DNA of 64,000 nucleotides, from positions 310,001 through 374,000 of the forward strand of contig NZ_UCNW01000009.1 of assembly GCF_900474185.1 (NCBI RefSeq), in the 5' to 3' direction. Position 1 is the stretch's first letter. Each line of letters starts with the position of its first letter. Positions 9,130 through 18,189 of the stretch are shown in pieces. The translations under genes were made by a program, and so were the position numbers. The stretch comes from Synechococcus sp. UW69 (GTDB lineage Bacteria > Cyanobacteriota > Cyanobacteriia > PCC-6307 > Cyanobiaceae). The notes beneath the pieces were generated by a model. That model searched no databases. It was not told the DNA's origin and saw only the letters and a program-made list of their open reading frames with translations.

Positions 9130-10032
9130 TTAAGTCGCGGAAGCGAATCCCAGGCGTTTCACTTCGGGGTGAAGACGGATTCCATGCTCGGCTTCGACAC
9201 GGTCCTGCACCAGCTGGATCAGCCTGGCGATGTCATCCGCCTGGGCGTGGCCGGTATTGACGATGAAATTGGCGTGCATGGTTGAGATTTCTGCGCCGCC
9301 GATGCGTGTTCCCTTCAGCCCCTGCTCTTCGATCAGCCGTCCGGCCTTGAGAGGTTCGGGATTGCGGAAAACGCTGCCGCAGCTGGGCTGTTGATAGGGC
9401 TGCGTGGTGGTGCGATGGCTGAGGTTCGCGCTGGTAACGCGTTTCAGTTCGTTCGGATCGTGACCTGGTTCAAGGCGGAACCGTGCTGACAACACAACAA
9501 GGTCGTTGTCCTGGAGACGGCTGTGGCGGTAGGCGAAGTCCAATTGATCGCTCCGAAGCTCAAAGCAGTCGCCCCCATCCAGGGGCATGACCCGCACCGA
9601 TTCCAACCACTCCGCGGTACAGCCCCCCTGGGCTCCTGCATTCATGACAGCAGCACCGCCTGCGGTGCCTGGGATGCCAACCGACCATTCGAGGCCGTGC
9701 AGTCCAGCGCGAGCAGCCCGTCGCGCCAGCGATGGGATCGGTTCACCGGCGAGCACCTCAACGGTCCCATCGGTTTCATCGAGTTGCAGCCCCTGAAGTT
9801 TGCGAAGACAGAGCGAGAGCCCTGGCAGGCCGTCATCGTGAATCAGCAGATTCGACCCAGCACCGATGATGCGGCAGGGAATGCCCTGTTGCGTGGCCCA
9901 TTGGATCCAGGCCTGGGTTTCGTCAAGGCTGACGGGTTCCGCAAGCCATTCGGCGGCTCCTCCCACCCGCCAGGTGGTGAACTCCGCAAGGCTGACTCCG
10001 GCCTGGGGAAGGCGGGCATCGCACTGGCTCAT
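9130..10032 (-). CDS. murB: UDP-N-acetylenolpyruvoylglucosamine reductase MurB
   Basis: MurB is the FAD enzyme that reduces the enolpyruvyl group to give UDP-MurNAc in cytoplasmic peptidoglycan synthesis. Visible motifs are [15 protein letters not shown], the FAD loop [32 protein letters not shown], and SCGSVFRNP, which carries the conserved active-site Ser. The 300-residue length fits a type II MurB. An in-frame GTG at 10050 lies inside murC, but the ATG at 10032 overlaps the murC stop as ATGA and is the better start. murC-murB form a coupled pair. Confidence 0.96.
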   Translation of the reverse strand: MSQCDARLPQAGVSLAEFTTWRVGGAAEWLAEPVSLDETQAWIQWATQQGIPCRIIGAGSNLLIHDDGLPGLSLCLRKLQGLQLDETDGTVEVLAGEPIPSLARRAARAGLHGLEWSVGIPGTAGGAAVMNAGAQGGCTAEWLESVRVMPLDGGDCFELRSDQLDFAYRHSRLQDNDLVVLSARFRLEPGHDPNELKRVTSANLSHRTTTQPYQQPSCGSVFRNPEPLKAGRLIEEQGLKGTRIGGAEISTMHANFIVNTGHAQADDIARLIQLVQDRVEAEHGIRLHPEVKRLGFASAT

Positions 10033-11438
10033 GACGTCAGCCTTAACCACAGTCCATTCACATCGCCAGCACCCATCGCCAGGACGAGATCCTGTTCGCG
10101 GCTGTGATGCATGACCAGGTCGGTGAGTTCATCGAGGTTGTCCGCGACGGCGATTTGTAGTTCGGGCTTCATGTTGCGGATCCGTTCCGCCAGGGCGTTG
10201 CTGCAAATGCCTTGCAGGGGTTGCTCCCCTGCCGAGTAGACGGGGGCCAGCAGGAGCAGATCACAGTTCTGCAGTGCCTGGGCAAACCCATCGAGGAACT
10301 GCTGGGTGCGGCTGTAGCGATGGGGCTGGAACACCGCCAGCACGCGCTGAGGTGCTGTGGGAAGCGGACTGCGACCACTGCTCACCATCAGGCGAGCCAT
10401 CTCCAGGGTTGCCTTCACTTCACTGGGGTGGTGGGCGTAGTCGTCAACGATGTGACGCCCCTTCCAGGTGCCCCGAAGATCAAATCGGCGGCCCGGTGCT
10501 TTCAGGCCAGCGAGTCCCTTCACCAACTGATCGAAGGGGAGTCCCTCCATGCGGCAGGTAGCCAGGGCGCCTGTTGCATTGCTCAGGTTGTGCAGTCCGG
10601 CCATCGGCAGGGTGAAGTCGCCGATGGGGCGGCCCGATTCGTAGAAACGCGCCACGCAGCGATCTCCCTCAAGGCTCAGAGGCAGGGCGGCGAAGTCAAC
10701 GGATTCAGCGCTTTGATTGGACCACCAGGCGGTCGGCTGGAAGTGTTCTTGCAGGATCGGACAGTCGTGATTGGCCAGCACGCGATCGCAACCTTTCGCG
10801 AAGCGTTGCAGGGTTGAAATCAGGTCGTCGAGACTGGTGTAGTGATCGGTGTGATCCAGCTCCAAGTTGGTGATCACGCCCAGGCTTGGGCTGAACTTCA
10901 CCAAGGATCCGTCGGATTCATCCGCCTCAGCCACAAGCAGCTTCCCCTGGCCGGCGTGGCCATTGCTGCCCAGACGTGGAACGATGCCACCAATGACAGC
11001 GGTCGGGTCTTGATCGGCTTCCAGCAGCAAGGTGGTGATCAATGTGCTGGTGGTGGTCTTGCCGTGGCTTCCGGCCACAGCGATCGAGGGTTGCTGCTCG
11101 ATCAGAGCCGCCAGAAGATCGGAGCGATGCCAGATCTCTAGGCCGATCTGACGGGCACGTTGGAGCTCAGGATTGCTGTCGGGGATGGCTGTACTGATCA
11201 CCACCACAGGGGAACAAGCGATCGTCGAACCCGTGACGACGTCAATGCAGGCCTCGTCCTGCTGGCTGAAAACCTTCACCCCGAGGGTTTTCAGTTGTTG
11301 TGTTGTTGCGTTATCTCGCGGGTCTGAGCCGCTGACTGGATGACCGCGGTCGACCAGGATCCGGGCCAAGGCCGACATGCCAATTCCGCCGACACCGATG
11401 AAGTGGACTGGTGTCTGACGGTCGAGCAGGCGCGGCAA
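10029..11438 (-). CDS. murC: UDP-N-acetylmuramate--L-alanine ligase MurC
   Basis: MurC adds the first L-alanine to UDP-MurNAc using ATP. The N-terminal substrate-binding motif [14 protein letters not shown], the ATP loop [11 protein letters not shown], and the HPSEV region of the C-terminal domain are all clear. The open frame reaches 11726, but that would run across the gap2 promoter and its first codons, and the extra residues are Arg/Pro-rich and unlike MurC. No ATG exists between. I placed the start at TTG 11438, about 11 codons before the Gly-rich loop, giving 469 residues. TTG codons at 11519 and 11528 are alternatives. The end is certain because it overlaps murB. Confidence 0.92.
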   Translation of the reverse strand: MPRLLDRQTPVHFIGVGGIGMSALARILVDRGHPVSGSDPRDNATTQQLKTLGVKVFSQQDEACIDVVTGSTIACSPVVVISTAIPDSNPELQRARQIGLEIWHRSDLLAALIEQQPSIAVAGSHGKTTTSTLITTLLLEADQDPTAVIGGIVPRLGSNGHAGQGKLLVAEADESDGSLVKFSPSLGVITNLELDHTDHYTSLDDLISTLQRFAKGCDRVLANHDCPILQEHFQPTAWWSNQSAESVDFAALPLSLEGDRCVARFYESGRPIGDFTLPMAGLHNLSNATGALATCRMEGLPFDQLVKGLAGLKAPGRRFDLRGTWKGRHIVDDYAHHPSEVKATLEMARLMVSSGRSPLPTAPQRVLAVFQPHRYSRTQQFLDGFAQALQNCDLLLLAPVYSAGEQPLQGICSNALAERIRNMKPELQIAVADNLDELTDLVMHHSREQDLVLAMGAGDVNGLWLRLTS

Positions 11439-11553
11439 CTGAGGGCTTCGATCTGGGGAAAGATAGGCCAGTTGTCGCCGCTTGTCTGCCGATCTGGGGG
11501 ACGGATCGAGCCGATTCAATCGAGGCAAAACAAGGTATTTCTGCCGATTTCTG

Positions 11554-11559
11554 TATGAT
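11554..11559 (+). promoter_or_regulatory. Possible -10 element of gap2
   Basis: TATGAT sits 39 bases ahead of the gap2 ATG, in the A/T-richer gap between the divergent murC and gap2 genes. It matches the sigma-70 -10 consensus at five of six positions. I see no good TTGACA-like box at 16-18 nt upstream, so this is a weak prediction. No terminator or riboswitch is visible in the gap. Confidence 0.3.
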
Positions 11560-11598
11560 CTGCGGCCAAAACCCCTGCGCGGCTTTGCCGCTTCTTCC

Positions 11599-12624
11599 AT
11601 GACCCTGCGCGTTGCGATCAATGGATTCGGCCGGATCGGTCGCAATGTTCTGCGGGGTTGGATCAGCCGTGGCGCTGACACCGGCCTGGAAATCGTGGGA
11701 ATGAACTCCACCTCCGACCCTGCCACCAGCGCTCACCTGCTGACCTACGACTCCATCCTTGGGCGTCTGGACCCTTCCGTGGACATCAAGACCACGGACA
11801 CCTCGATGTTCGTCAACGGCAAGGAGATCAAGTTCTTCGCTGACCGCAATCCCCTCAACTGCCCCTGGAAAGAGTGGGGAGTTGACCTGGTGATCGAGTC
11901 CACCGGTGTGTTCAACACCGATGAGAAGGCCAGCATGCACATCCAGGCTGGTGCCAAAAAGGTGATCCTCACCGCTCCTGGCAAGGGTGACGGCGTCGGC
12001 ACCTTCGTGGTGGGCGTCAACGACGACCAGTACCGCCACGAAGACTGGGACATTCTCAGCAACGCCAGCTGCACCACCAACTGCCTGGCTCCGATCGTGA
12101 AAGTTCTCGATCAGAACTTCGGCATGGAGTGGGGTCTGATGACCACCATTCACAGCTACACCGGTGACCAGCGAATTCTCGACAACAGCCACCGAGACCT
12201 GCGCCGTGCTCGTGCTGCTGCCCTGAATATGGTTCCCACCACAACGGGTGCTGCCAAGGCTGTGGCCCTGGTTTATCCCGAAGTGAAGGGCAGGCTCACT
12301 GGTTTTGCCATGCGCGTTCCCACCCCGAACGTGTCGGCTGTTGACCTCACCTTTGGAACATCGAAGGGAGCTTCCGTTGAGCAAGTAAAAGCCGTGATGA
12401 AGGAGGCTTCTGAGAACGGTATGAAGGGGATCATCAAGTACAGCGACCTGCCCCTGGTCTCCACCGACTACGCCGGCACCAACGAGTCCACCATCTTCGA
12501 TGCCGACCTCACCTATGCGATGGGTGACAAGGCGGTGAAGATCCTGGCCTGGTACGACAACGAGTGGGGCTACAGCCAGCGTGTTGTTGACCTCGCCGAG
12601 GTGGTCGCCAAGAACTGGAAGTGA
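11599..12624 (+). CDS. gap2: Type I glyceraldehyde-3-phosphate dehydrogenase, Gap2 type
   Basis: GAPDH interconverts glyceraldehyde-3-phosphate and 1,3-bisphosphoglycerate. The cyanobacterial Gap2 form works in the Calvin cycle with NADP(H) or NAD(H). The 341-residue protein has the Rossmann loop [10 protein letters not shown] (7-16), the catalytic Cys158 in [12 protein letters not shown], and the C-terminal [11 protein letters not shown]. The open frame begins earlier at 11482, but ATG 11599 gives the standard N-terminus [11 protein letters not shown]. Assignment to Gap2 rather than Gap1 follows from overall resemblance to the plastid/cyanobacterial form and is inferred. A strong terminator follows 23 nt after the stop, so it is probably monocistronic. 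Confidence 0.95.
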   Translation: MTLRVAINGFGRIGRNVLRGWISRGADTGLEIVGMNSTSDPATSAHLLTYDSILGRLDPSVDIKTTDTSMFVNGKEIKFFADRNPLNCPWKEWGVDLVIESTGVFNTDEKASMHIQAGAKKVILTAPGKGDGVGTFVVGVNDDQYRHEDWDILSNASCTTNCLAPIVKVLDQNFGMEWGLMTTIHSYTGDQRILDNSHRDLRRARAAALNMVPTTTGAAKAVALVYPEVKGRLTGFAMRVPTPNVSAVDLTFGTSKGASVEQVKAVMKEASENGMKGIIKYSDLPLVSTDYAGTNESTIFDADLTYAMGDKAVKILAWYDNEWGYSQRVVDLAEVVAKNWK

Positions 12625-12646
12625 TCGTTAGCTGATCGCTTTTTTC

Positions 12647-12675
12647 ATCCCTCCCGCCAGGGGGGGATTTTTTTT
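12647..12675 (+). terminator. Rho-independent terminator of gap2
   Basis: ATCCCTCCC (12647-12655) pairs with GGGGGGGAT (12660-12668) through nine pairs, one of them T-G, with a GCCA loop. The stem runs directly into a T tract to 12675. The orientation serves gap2. On the minus strand the hairpin is followed by GAAAAAA, so it should not work for thiL. Confidence 0.88.
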
Positions 12676-12705
12676 GTTCAGGTGCCTCCGCTTAGGGAAG
12701 GTGGT

Positions 12706-13692
12706 TCAGGGCTGGCTGAAGTGATCAAATCCGCCTGCGTCCACGCGCTCATGGTTGTGGGCCCAGCGGATGATGCCCGCTTCTTCATTGATCTGGCCGA
12801 AGCGTCGGCTGTTGGGGATGCATTGCTCCCAGACGTCGGCCCAGGCCTCGGGAAGGCTCAGCACCAGCTCAAAATCCTCCCCTCCGGAGAGGCACCAATC
12901 CGTCCATTGAGGCCCCTCAGGCCAGCCTTCGGCCATCGGCAGCCGGTCGTTCCACAGAACTGCCCCACAGCCGCTGCTGCTGCAGAGTCCTGCGACGGCT
13001 GACAGAAGTCCATCGCTGCTGTCGGTGCCCCCGGCCCGCCAGGGCAGATGCTCCGGTTTGCAGGCCAGCAGCTGGTGGACGTCGTCCAGCCGAGGTGCCG
13101 GTCGCCGGTGTCTTGCGATCGCTGTGTCCTGCAAGGTCGCTTTCAGAGCGATGTCATGGACGCTGGGGTCGTTTTGCAGCAGGGCGAGGCCCAGCCGGCT
13201 CAGCCCATGGGGACCACTGCTGACGAGCACATCACCGGGGCGGGCGGCGTTGCGATGGAGGCGCAGTGGTCCGAGACGGCCGAGGGCTGTGATCGAGAGC
13301 AGCCTTTGCTCCCCCCTAGAGCAGTCACCGCCCAGCAGGATGCCGCCGTACTGCCCCAATGCGGCACTGATGCCCTCGTACACCCCGTCCACCCAGTCCC
13401 AGCGGGTGCGACCTGGGGCAACAAGAGCCACCGTGATTCCCTCGACTTCGACGGCACCACTTGCTGCCAGGTCGGACAGATTGGCGGCAACGGCGCGCCA
13501 ACCAACGTCCATTGCGCTCGTGGTCGCATCGCTGAAATGGATGCCGTCCACAAGAACGTCCGTGTTGATTAACAGGGGCCTGGCGTCGGGGGCCACGGCC
13601 GCCGTGTCGTCACTGAGCTGCTCGGGCGGAGCGAAGCGTGCCAGCCGCCTGAGCAGCTCCGCCTCACTCAGCTCCGCCAGGGTTGGGCTCAT
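12706..13692 (-). CDS. thiL: Thiamine-monophosphate kinase ThiL
   Basis: ThiL phosphorylates thiamine monophosphate to the active cofactor thiamine pyrophosphate. The 328-residue protein belongs to the PurM/ThiL fold: NTDVLVDGIHF near residue 43, the ILLGGDCSRG loop near residue 117, and a GGTDSSDGLLSAV segment near residue 218 that corresponds to the second metal/ATP site. The start ATG at 13692 overlaps the stop of the upstream cyclophilin gene as ATGA, so the two are coupled. The other thiamine gene here, thiG, is 20 kb away. Confidence 0.93.
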   Translation of the reverse strand: MSPTLAELSEAELLRRLARFAPPEQLSDDTAAVAPDARPLLINTDVLVDGIHFSDATTSAMDVGWRAVAANLSDLAASGAVEVEGITVALVAPGRTRWDWVDGVYEGISAALGQYGGILLGGDCSRGEQRLLSITALGRLGPLRLHRNAARPGDVLVSSGPHGLSRLGLALLQNDPSVHDIALKATLQDTAIARHRRPAPRLDDVHQLLACKPEHLPWRAGGTDSSDGLLSAVAGLCSSSGCGAVLWNDRLPMAEGWPEGPQWTDWCLSGGEDFELVLSLPEAWADVWEQCIPNSRRFGQINEEAGIIRWAHNHERVDAGGFDHFSQP

Positions 13693-14801
13693 GCGTGGGC
13701 TTTGAGCAGCTCCGCTCCCTCGATCACCTTCACGGAAGTGATCGTGTCATCGGTGCCCAATTCCTCGAGAACATCGAATCCATCCACCACATAGCCGAAG
13801 GCTGCATTGCGGCCATCCACGAGGTTCAGACCAGCAGGGGTGAGCTCCGCCTCGTAGAGAAACATGAAGAACTGCGAGGATCCGTCGTCGAGGGCCTGGT
13901 CTGAATGGGCCCAGCCAAGGGTGCCCAGGGTTGCGAACGGGAGGGTCGGCGTCGCCTTGAACAGGCCCACGTCCTCAAAGGTTTCGTTGTAGATCGTGTC
14001 GTCTTCGCCGGGCACCCGGATCTCCAGGGGCACATGCCGTTCCTGCTTTGTCTTCGGATCGACGTAGCCGATCTCCGGCCCTTTCGGATCACCACTCTGG
14101 AGCACGTAGAAATCCTCGGCCCGGATGAAGGGCAGTCCGTCGTAGAAGCCCTTGAGGGCGAGATCGACGAAAGCACCTGCTGTGAGAGGGGCGTTGAAGC
14201 CATCTACCACGGTGGTCAGCTCGCCTTGGGTGGTGCTCACGCTGAGGGTGGCCCTCCCTTGCAGCCGGGGCAGGGCATCGAATTCTGCGGGGATGTCCCG
14301 TTCAAACCCGTCGGGCACGAGCAATGCCTCTACATCACCGATGAAGCGCAGCGTTTGGCGTCGATCGGCGATGAAGCCCGGTTTATCGGTGGCTTTGACC
14401 TTCTCTTTGAGGTCAATAAGACCTTGATCCACACTCTGAAAAAGTGTTTCGGCTTTGCCGCGCTTGGCGTCCGGGATCGCGCTCAGGATGGTGTCGCGAC
14501 GGGTGTTGAGCAGCGCTTCACTGCGGGACACCGTCTTGCCGAGGGCCGACCAGCGTTTGGCCCGCAGATCGTCACTGGTGAGTTCAAGTCGATGTTGCAG
14601 TTCGCGAATGTCGTCCTGATCGAACGGAAGCGCGTCCCGGAGAATTGCGGCAGGGTCTTTCACGGCATTGCCCTGGGGCAATGAGGCCCAGCAGGCAGGG
14701 GCAGTAATGCTGATCAGAGCGAAGCTGATTAGGGCAGCAAGGACGGCGTTCAAACGCTGATGGACCAAGGGGGAACCCCAGTGCTGACGCGACTTTGGCA
14801 C
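13689..14801 (-). CDS. Secreted cyclophilin-type peptidyl-prolyl isomerase (TLP40-like)
   Basis: This is a cyclophilin-domain protein with an export signal. The N-terminus has a hydrophobic segment (about residues 17-35) ending in ACWAS, a plausible signal-peptidase site, so the mature protein probably lies in the thylakoid lumen or periplasm. A helical region (about 50-155) precedes the cyclophilin domain (about 175-365), the layout of plant TLP40 and its cyanobacterial relatives. The canonical catalytic FxRxxxxF motif is degenerate: [17 protein letters not shown]. The first codon is GTG 14801. TTG 14753 is an alternative that still retains the signal. It is coupled to thiL. PPIase activity is inferred from family only. 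Confidence 0.87.
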   Translation of the reverse strand: MPKSRQHWGSPLVHQRLNAVLAALISFALISITAPACWASLPQGNAVKDPAAILRDALPFDQDDIRELQHRLELTSDDLRAKRWSALGKTVSRSEALLNTRRDTILSAIPDAKRGKAETLFQSVDQGLIDLKEKVKATDKPGFIADRRQTLRFIGDVEALLVPDGFERDIPAEFDALPRLQGRATLSVSTTQGELTTVVDGFNAPLTAGAFVDLALKGFYDGLPFIRAEDFYVLQSGDPKGPEIGYVDPKTKQERHVPLEIRVPGEDDTIYNETFEDVGLFKATPTLPFATLGTLGWAHSDQALDDGSSQFFMFLYEAELTPAGLNLVDGRNAAFGYVVDGFDVLEELGTDDTITSVKVIEGAELLKAHA

Positions 14802-14812
14802 AGCCGTATAGT
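14784..14812 (+). promoter_or_regulatory. Predicted sigma-70 promoter of efp-accB
   Basis: CTGACG (14784-14789) and TATAGT (14807-14812) are separated by 17 bases, matching the -35 consensus at four of six and the -10 at five of six positions. Transcription would start near 14819, giving a leader of about 15 nt before the efp ATG. The -35 lies inside the first codons of the divergent cyclophilin gene, or just ahead of it if that gene uses its later start. Confidence 0.5.
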
Positions 14813-14833
14813 CCGATGAACCGTTCGGTGGGA

Positions 14834-15397
14834 ATGATCTCCAGTAACGACTTCCGCACCGGCACCACGATTGAGATCGATGGGGCCGTCTGGCGCGTGG
14901 TCGAGTTCTTGCACGTCAAGCCCGGCAAGGGATCTGCCTTTGTACGCACCAAGCTCAAGGCGGTGAAGTCCGGCAACGTGGTGGAGAAAACCTTCCGCGC
15001 TGGGGAAATGCTTCCCCAGGCGATGTTGGAGAAATCGTCTCTTCAGCACACCTATATGGAAGGTGAGGACTACGTCTTCATGGACATGGCCACCTATGAG
15101 GAGACCCGCCTTAGTGCCAATCAGATCGGGGAAAGCCGCAAATATCTCAAGGAGGGCATGGAGGTGAACGTGGTGTCCTGGAACGACACCCCCCTCGAGG
15201 TTGAACTCCCCAACTCCGTTGTCCTTGAGATCAAAGAAACTGATCCTGGGGTCAAAGGCGATACCGCCACAGGTGGCACCAAGCCCGCCATCCTTGAGAC
15301 GGGTGCTCAAGTGATGGTTCCGCTCTTTCTTTCTGTGGGAGAAAAGATCAAAGTGGACACCCGCAACGACAGTTACCTCGGCCGCGAAAACGGATGA
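14834..15397 (+). CDS. efp: Elongation factor P
   Basis: EF-P binds stalled ribosomes between the P and E sites and helps make bonds at polyproline stretches. The 187-residue protein has the three beta-barrel layout. The loop [14 protein letters not shown] near residue 30 holds the conserved tip, with Lys at the position modified in E. coli. The C-terminal motif [16 protein letters not shown] is the family signature. I chose ATG 14834 over the earlier in-frame ATG at 14795: it is preceded by GGTGGGA and begins [10 protein letters not shown] as in other EF-P. The stop overlaps accB by 4 nt, an arrangement common in cyanobacteria. Confidence 0.96.
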   Translation: MISSNDFRTGTTIEIDGAVWRVVEFLHVKPGKGSAFVRTKLKAVKSGNVVEKTFRAGEMLPQAMLEKSSLQHTYMEGEDYVFMDMATYEETRLSANQIGESRKYLKEGMEVNVVSWNDTPLEVELPNSVVLEIKETDPGVKGDTATGGTKPAILETGAQVMVPLFLSVGEKIKVDTRNDSYLGRENG

Positions 15398-15870
15398 CCA
15401 TGCAGCTGGATCACGAACAACTGCACCGCCTGCTGGAGGCGCTCGGCGAGAGCGACATCCAGGAATTCCGGTTGGAGGGCGATGATTTCCGTCTGGAAAT
15501 TCGTCGCAACCTGCCAGCCCAAACCGTGATGGCACCGGTGATGCCCGCTCCCGTCGCGGCAGCGGCGCCCGTTGCTGCCTCAGCAGAGCCTGCGTCCGCG
15601 CCGCCTGCGTCCACCGCAACTCGGAGTGACCTGCTCGAGGTGACGGCCCCCATGGTGGGCACCTTCTACCGAGCGCCCGCGCCAGGAGAGCCTCCCTTCG
15701 TCGAAGTGGGAACTCGCATCAACGTCGGTCAGGCCGTTTGCATCCTTGAAGCGATGAAGCTGATGAACGAGCTGGAGTCGGAGGTCGGCGGTGAAGTTGT
15801 CGAGATCCTTGTAGACAACGGCACCCCTGTTGAATTCGGTCAGGTTCTGATGCGGGTCAAGCCGGTCTGA
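15394..15870 (+). CDS. accB: Biotin carboxyl carrier protein of acetyl-CoA carboxylase
   Basis: AccB carries biotin between the carboxylase and transferase of acetyl-CoA carboxylase, the first step of fatty acid synthesis. The 158-residue protein has an N-terminal helical region, an Ala/Pro-rich flexible linker (about 41-76), and a C-terminal biotinyl domain with EAMKLMNE. Lys122 is the biotinylation site. The start ATG at 15394 overlaps the efp stop. ATG 15400 is an alternative. It meets pdxA tail-to-tail with a 2 nt gap. Confidence 0.96.
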   Translation: MTMQLDHEQLHRLLEALGESDIQEFRLEGDDFRLEIRRNLPAQTVMAPVMPAPVAAAAPVAASAEPASAPPASTATRSDLLEVTAPMVGTFYRAPAPGEPPFVEVGTRINVGQAVCILEAMKLMNELESEVGGEVVEILVDNGTPVEFGQVLMRVKPV

Positions 15871-15872
15871 GT

Positions 15873-16889
15873 TCAGCTCAGATCCCAGGCGGCCCTGATC
15901 GCTGCAATTGTGCTGTCAGGGCTTGCGACTCCTTCAGCTGCGATGTCGAAGGCAGTGCCATGGTCGGGAGAGGTGCGCAGGAAGGGCAGTTCCAAGGTGG
16001 TGTTCACCGCTGCATCGAAAGCCAGCAGCTTCACTGGAATGAGTCCCTGGTCGTGATACAGAGCCAGGATCCCGTCAGGTCCAGGTTGGTTCGGGATTTG
16101 CCAGGCGTGAGCTGCACTGATCCAGCAGGTGTCGGGAGGCACGGGACCCTCTAGGTGCACCTGAGGATGCTCGGCTCGCCATTGATCCAGCAGTGGCGTT
16201 AGCCAGTCGGCTTCTTCCTGGCCCAGCTGACCTGCTTCGCCGGCATGGGGATTCAGCCCGGCAATGCGCAGATGTGGTGTGGTCGTGAAGCGTCGACAGA
16301 AGCCATACAGCACATTCAGTTTGTGGAGAACAAGGTCTGGTGTCAGCGCTTCAGGGACCTGGCTGAGGGGGATGTGGGTGGTGGCTAGCAACGTGTTCAG
16401 GCGCCAGCCGCTGTTTGGAGAGACGGCAGTGAACAGCATCGAGGAGCGTTGGCATCCCGCCAGCTCCGCCAAGCGTTCGGTTTGCCCGGGATAGCGATGG
16501 CCGGCCGCGTGCCAGAGGTGCTTGGCGATGGGGGCGGTGACCAGGGCGCGCGACCCCCGAGCCAGAAGCAGTTCAACGGCACGGGTGAGCCAATGAAATC
16601 CAGCATCGGCTCCGCTGGTGGTGGGTTGTCCGGGATGGACGATGTCCACCAAAGGTTGGTCGTCGATCCTGAGCGTTGCGGGGTCGGCGAGGGGTTGGCT
16701 CGATTGCTGTATCAATCGCGCATGGGTTCGGATCAGACTGCGTCTGCAACCGACCAGTAGTGGTTGGAGCTCTTGGGGGACCTCAGGTGACGCGAGGGCC
16801 TTGAGCACCACTTCCATGCCGATCCCAGCGGGATCGCCGAGAGCGATCACCAGCTCATGCCTAGGGTTTGTCGAATCGTGCGGGCCCAT
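15873..16889 (-). CDS. pdxA: 4-hydroxythreonine-4-phosphate dehydrogenase PdxA
   Basis: PdxA oxidises 4-phosphohydroxy-L-threonine in the DXP-dependent pyridoxal phosphate pathway. The protein begins ELVIALGDPAGIGMEVVLKA, the family signature. It also contains GLNPHAGEAGQLGQEE and ALYHDQGLIPVKLLAF, which hold metal and substrate ligands, and the C-terminal LPFLRTSPDHGTAFDIA. ATG 16889 gives 338 residues. An in-frame start at 16952 would add 21 residues unlike the family. A small plus-strand gene begins only a few bases beyond this start. Confidence 0.95.
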   Translation of the reverse strand: MGPHDSTNPRHELVIALGDPAGIGMEVVLKALASPEVPQELQPLLVGCRRSLIRTHARLIQQSSQPLADPATLRIDDQPLVDIVHPGQPTTSGADAGFHWLTRAVELLLARGSRALVTAPIAKHLWHAAGHRYPGQTERLAELAGCQRSSMLFTAVSPNSGWRLNTLLATTHIPLSQVPEALTPDLVLHKLNVLYGFCRRFTTTPHLRIAGLNPHAGEAGQLGQEEADWLTPLLDQWRAEHPQVHLEGPVPPDTCWISAAHAWQIPNQPGPDGILALYHDQGLIPVKLLAFDAAVNTTLELPFLRTSPDHGTAFDIAAEGVASPDSTIAAIRAAWDLS

Positions 16890-16893
16890 CGCT

Positions 16894-17079
16894 GTGCTGC
16901 GTTTGCTGCTGCTTGGGTGTCTGTTGGTGGGATTGGCCTCCGGCCTGCGCAATGGCTGGGTCGAACTTCACCTGTCCCGTTTCCTTGAGGATGTCGGGTT
17001 TCCCATGCCCGAGCAGGGCAAGGGCTTCGATTTCAACCGTTGGTTGATTGAGGGGGAGAACGCAGGTCAGACGGATTGA
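16894..17079 (+). CDS. Small single-pass membrane protein, uncharacterised
   Basis: This 61-residue ORF starts with GTG 16894 and has a hydrophobic N-terminal segment (LRLLLLGCLLVGLASGL) followed by a charged tail containing GWVELHLSRFLEDVGFP. It lies divergent from pdxA (4 nt apart) and overlaps the 3' end of the opposing SDR gene by 47 nt. The hydrophobic-then-amphipathic pattern and exact fit into the gap suggest a real gene rather than chance. It resembles small conserved membrane proteins of marine Synechococcus, but this is from memory and I assign no function. LLLGC resembles a lipobox, but only eight residues precede the Cys. Confidence 0.55.
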   Translation: MLRLLLLGCLLVGLASGLRNGWVELHLSRFLEDVGFPMPEQGKGFDFNRWLIEGENAGQTD

Positions 17080-17986
17080 GTTTGTCCTGGTTCAGGCAAT
17101 CCTGCAGCCCAACGCGGTAGTTCGGATGCAACAACGGATAACCGAGTTCTTGGCAGAGCCTGTGATTGCTGACGCGGCGGTTCTCGCTCCAGAATGACTG
17201 CGCCATCGGGCTCATGCTGTCCACGATCTGATCGAACTGCTCCAGCGGTGGCAACTCACAGCCCAACAGTGAGGCGGCATGCCGTAGGAGATCGGATGTG
17301 GCGGCGGGGAGGTCATCCACCACATTCACCACGGTCCCAGGGCCCAGGGTTGGTAGAGGTCCCTGCTCGGCGCGATGCATCAGATGCCAGCAAGCCCCCG
17401 CGATGTCTTCCACATGGATGCGGCAGAACACCTGTCCGGGCTTTTCGATCAGGCGCGCGCGTGCTTGCTGCAATCCGTTGAGAACCGACCGGCCCGGGCC
17501 GTAGATGCCCGGCAGCCGCAGAATCTGGATCGGTAGACCGGAGCGCTGCCAGGCGGCTTCGCAATTCAGGCGTCGGATGCTGCGGTCGAGCGCTGGAGCT
17601 GGGGCGTCCTCCTCCGACACCCAGCCGCCCTGGCGATCGCCGTAGACCCCTGTGGTGGAGAGATACCCCGCCCATCGCAGTGGCAGGCTCCTCAGCGTTG
17701 CAAGCAGTTTGGACAACGCCGGATCGTTTCCTTCGCGATCCGGTGGGATGGTGCACAGCAGATGGGTGACGCCCTCCAAGGCAGCGGGGTCGAGATGGTC
17801 CTGACCATTGCTGTCGAAGAGCAAATCAGCCTCTTCGGACTCGAGCGAGCGGCGGGTGCAGAGCACCTGCGTCCCCATGGAGCGGGCGAGCCGGGCCAGA
17901 CAACGTCCGCTGTACCCACCGCCAAGCACCAGCAGCTTGGCGTCAGCTGCCAGTGGTTGCGATTGCTTGACAAGATCGGCCAGCAT
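17033..17986 (-). CDS. NAD-dependent epimerase/dehydratase family protein (YeeZ-like SDR)
   Basis: This is an atypical short-chain dehydrogenase of 317 residues. The dinucleotide loop LLVLGGGYSGRCLARLA is near residue 18, and STTGVYGDRQGGWV carries the expected STTGVYG-type segment. No clear YxxxK pair is present: after WVSEED the sequence reads RRLNCEAAW, where Tyr is missing. This is common in the YeeZ branch, whose substrates are not settled. The start ATG at 17986 faces a 55-residue ORF across 32 nt that contains an inverted repeat. The 3' end runs into the small membrane gene. A reductase or epimerase activity is possible but cannot be specified. Confidence 0.82.
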   Translation of the reverse strand: MLADLVKQSQPLAADAKLLVLGGGYSGRCLARLARSMGTQVLCTRRSLESEEADLLFDSNGQDHLDPAALEGVTHLLCTIPPDREGNDPALSKLLATLRSLPLRWAGYLSTTGVYGDRQGGWVSEEDAPAPALDRSIRRLNCEAAWQRSGLPIQILRLPGIYGPGRSVLNGLQQARARLIEKPGQVFCRIHVEDIAGACWHLMHRAEQGPLPTLGPGTVVNVVDDLPAATSDLLRHAASLLGCELPPLEQFDQIVDSMSPMAQSFWSENRRVSNHRLCQELGYPLLHPNYRVGLQDCLNQDKLNPSDLRSPPQSTNG

Positions 17987-17987
17987 C

Positions 17988-18015
17988 AGTACACCTGTAT
18001 TAGATCAAATGTACT
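17988..18015. promoter_or_regulatory. AGTACA/TGTACT inverted repeat between divergent genes
   Basis: AGTACA (17988-17993) and TGTACT (18010-18015) are perfect 6 nt inverted repeats separated by 16 nt, filling nearly the whole 32 nt gap between two divergent starts. The left part, AGTACACCTGTAT, resembles the cyanobacterial LexA box (RGTAC-N3-DGTWC) with one mismatch. It may be an operator controlling both genes. The factor is unknown. Confidence 0.4.
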
Positions 18016-18018
18016 GCT

Positions 18019-18186
18019 GTGACGTCGTCGTCCTTGCATCGCTCGCGCTCCAGGGGCATCGTCCTCCGGGCCATCCTGACGGCAGCCCTTCTTGCCGGTG
18101 CGGTGGCTCTGGCCCCTGAAGACCCGAGTGTTCAGGCGTCCATCTGCGAGCGGCATCACTCCTCTGATGTCTGCCGTGTCTGGTGA
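18019..18186 (+). CDS. Small secreted protein with CRVW C-terminus, uncharacterised
   Basis: This 55-residue ORF starts at GTG 18019. Basic residues (8-17) precede a hydrophobic segment (about 18-32) with Ala-rich cleavage-like sites. The mature part is short and ends SICERHHSSDVCRVW. Two Cys nine residues apart and a terminal Arg-Val-Trp give it a distinctive signature. It fits exactly between the SDR start and the HNH stop, leaving only 3 nt to the latter. I believe related short proteins occur in other marine cyanobacteria, but no function is known to me. Confidence 0.6.
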   Translation: MTSSSLHRSRSRGIVLRAILTAALLAGAVALAPEDPSVQASICERHHSSDVCRVW

Positions 18187-18189
18187 GCC

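Noticed and set aside
12647-12675. gap2 terminator acting for thiL as well
   Set aside because: On the minus strand the hairpin is followed by GAAAAAA, not T residues.
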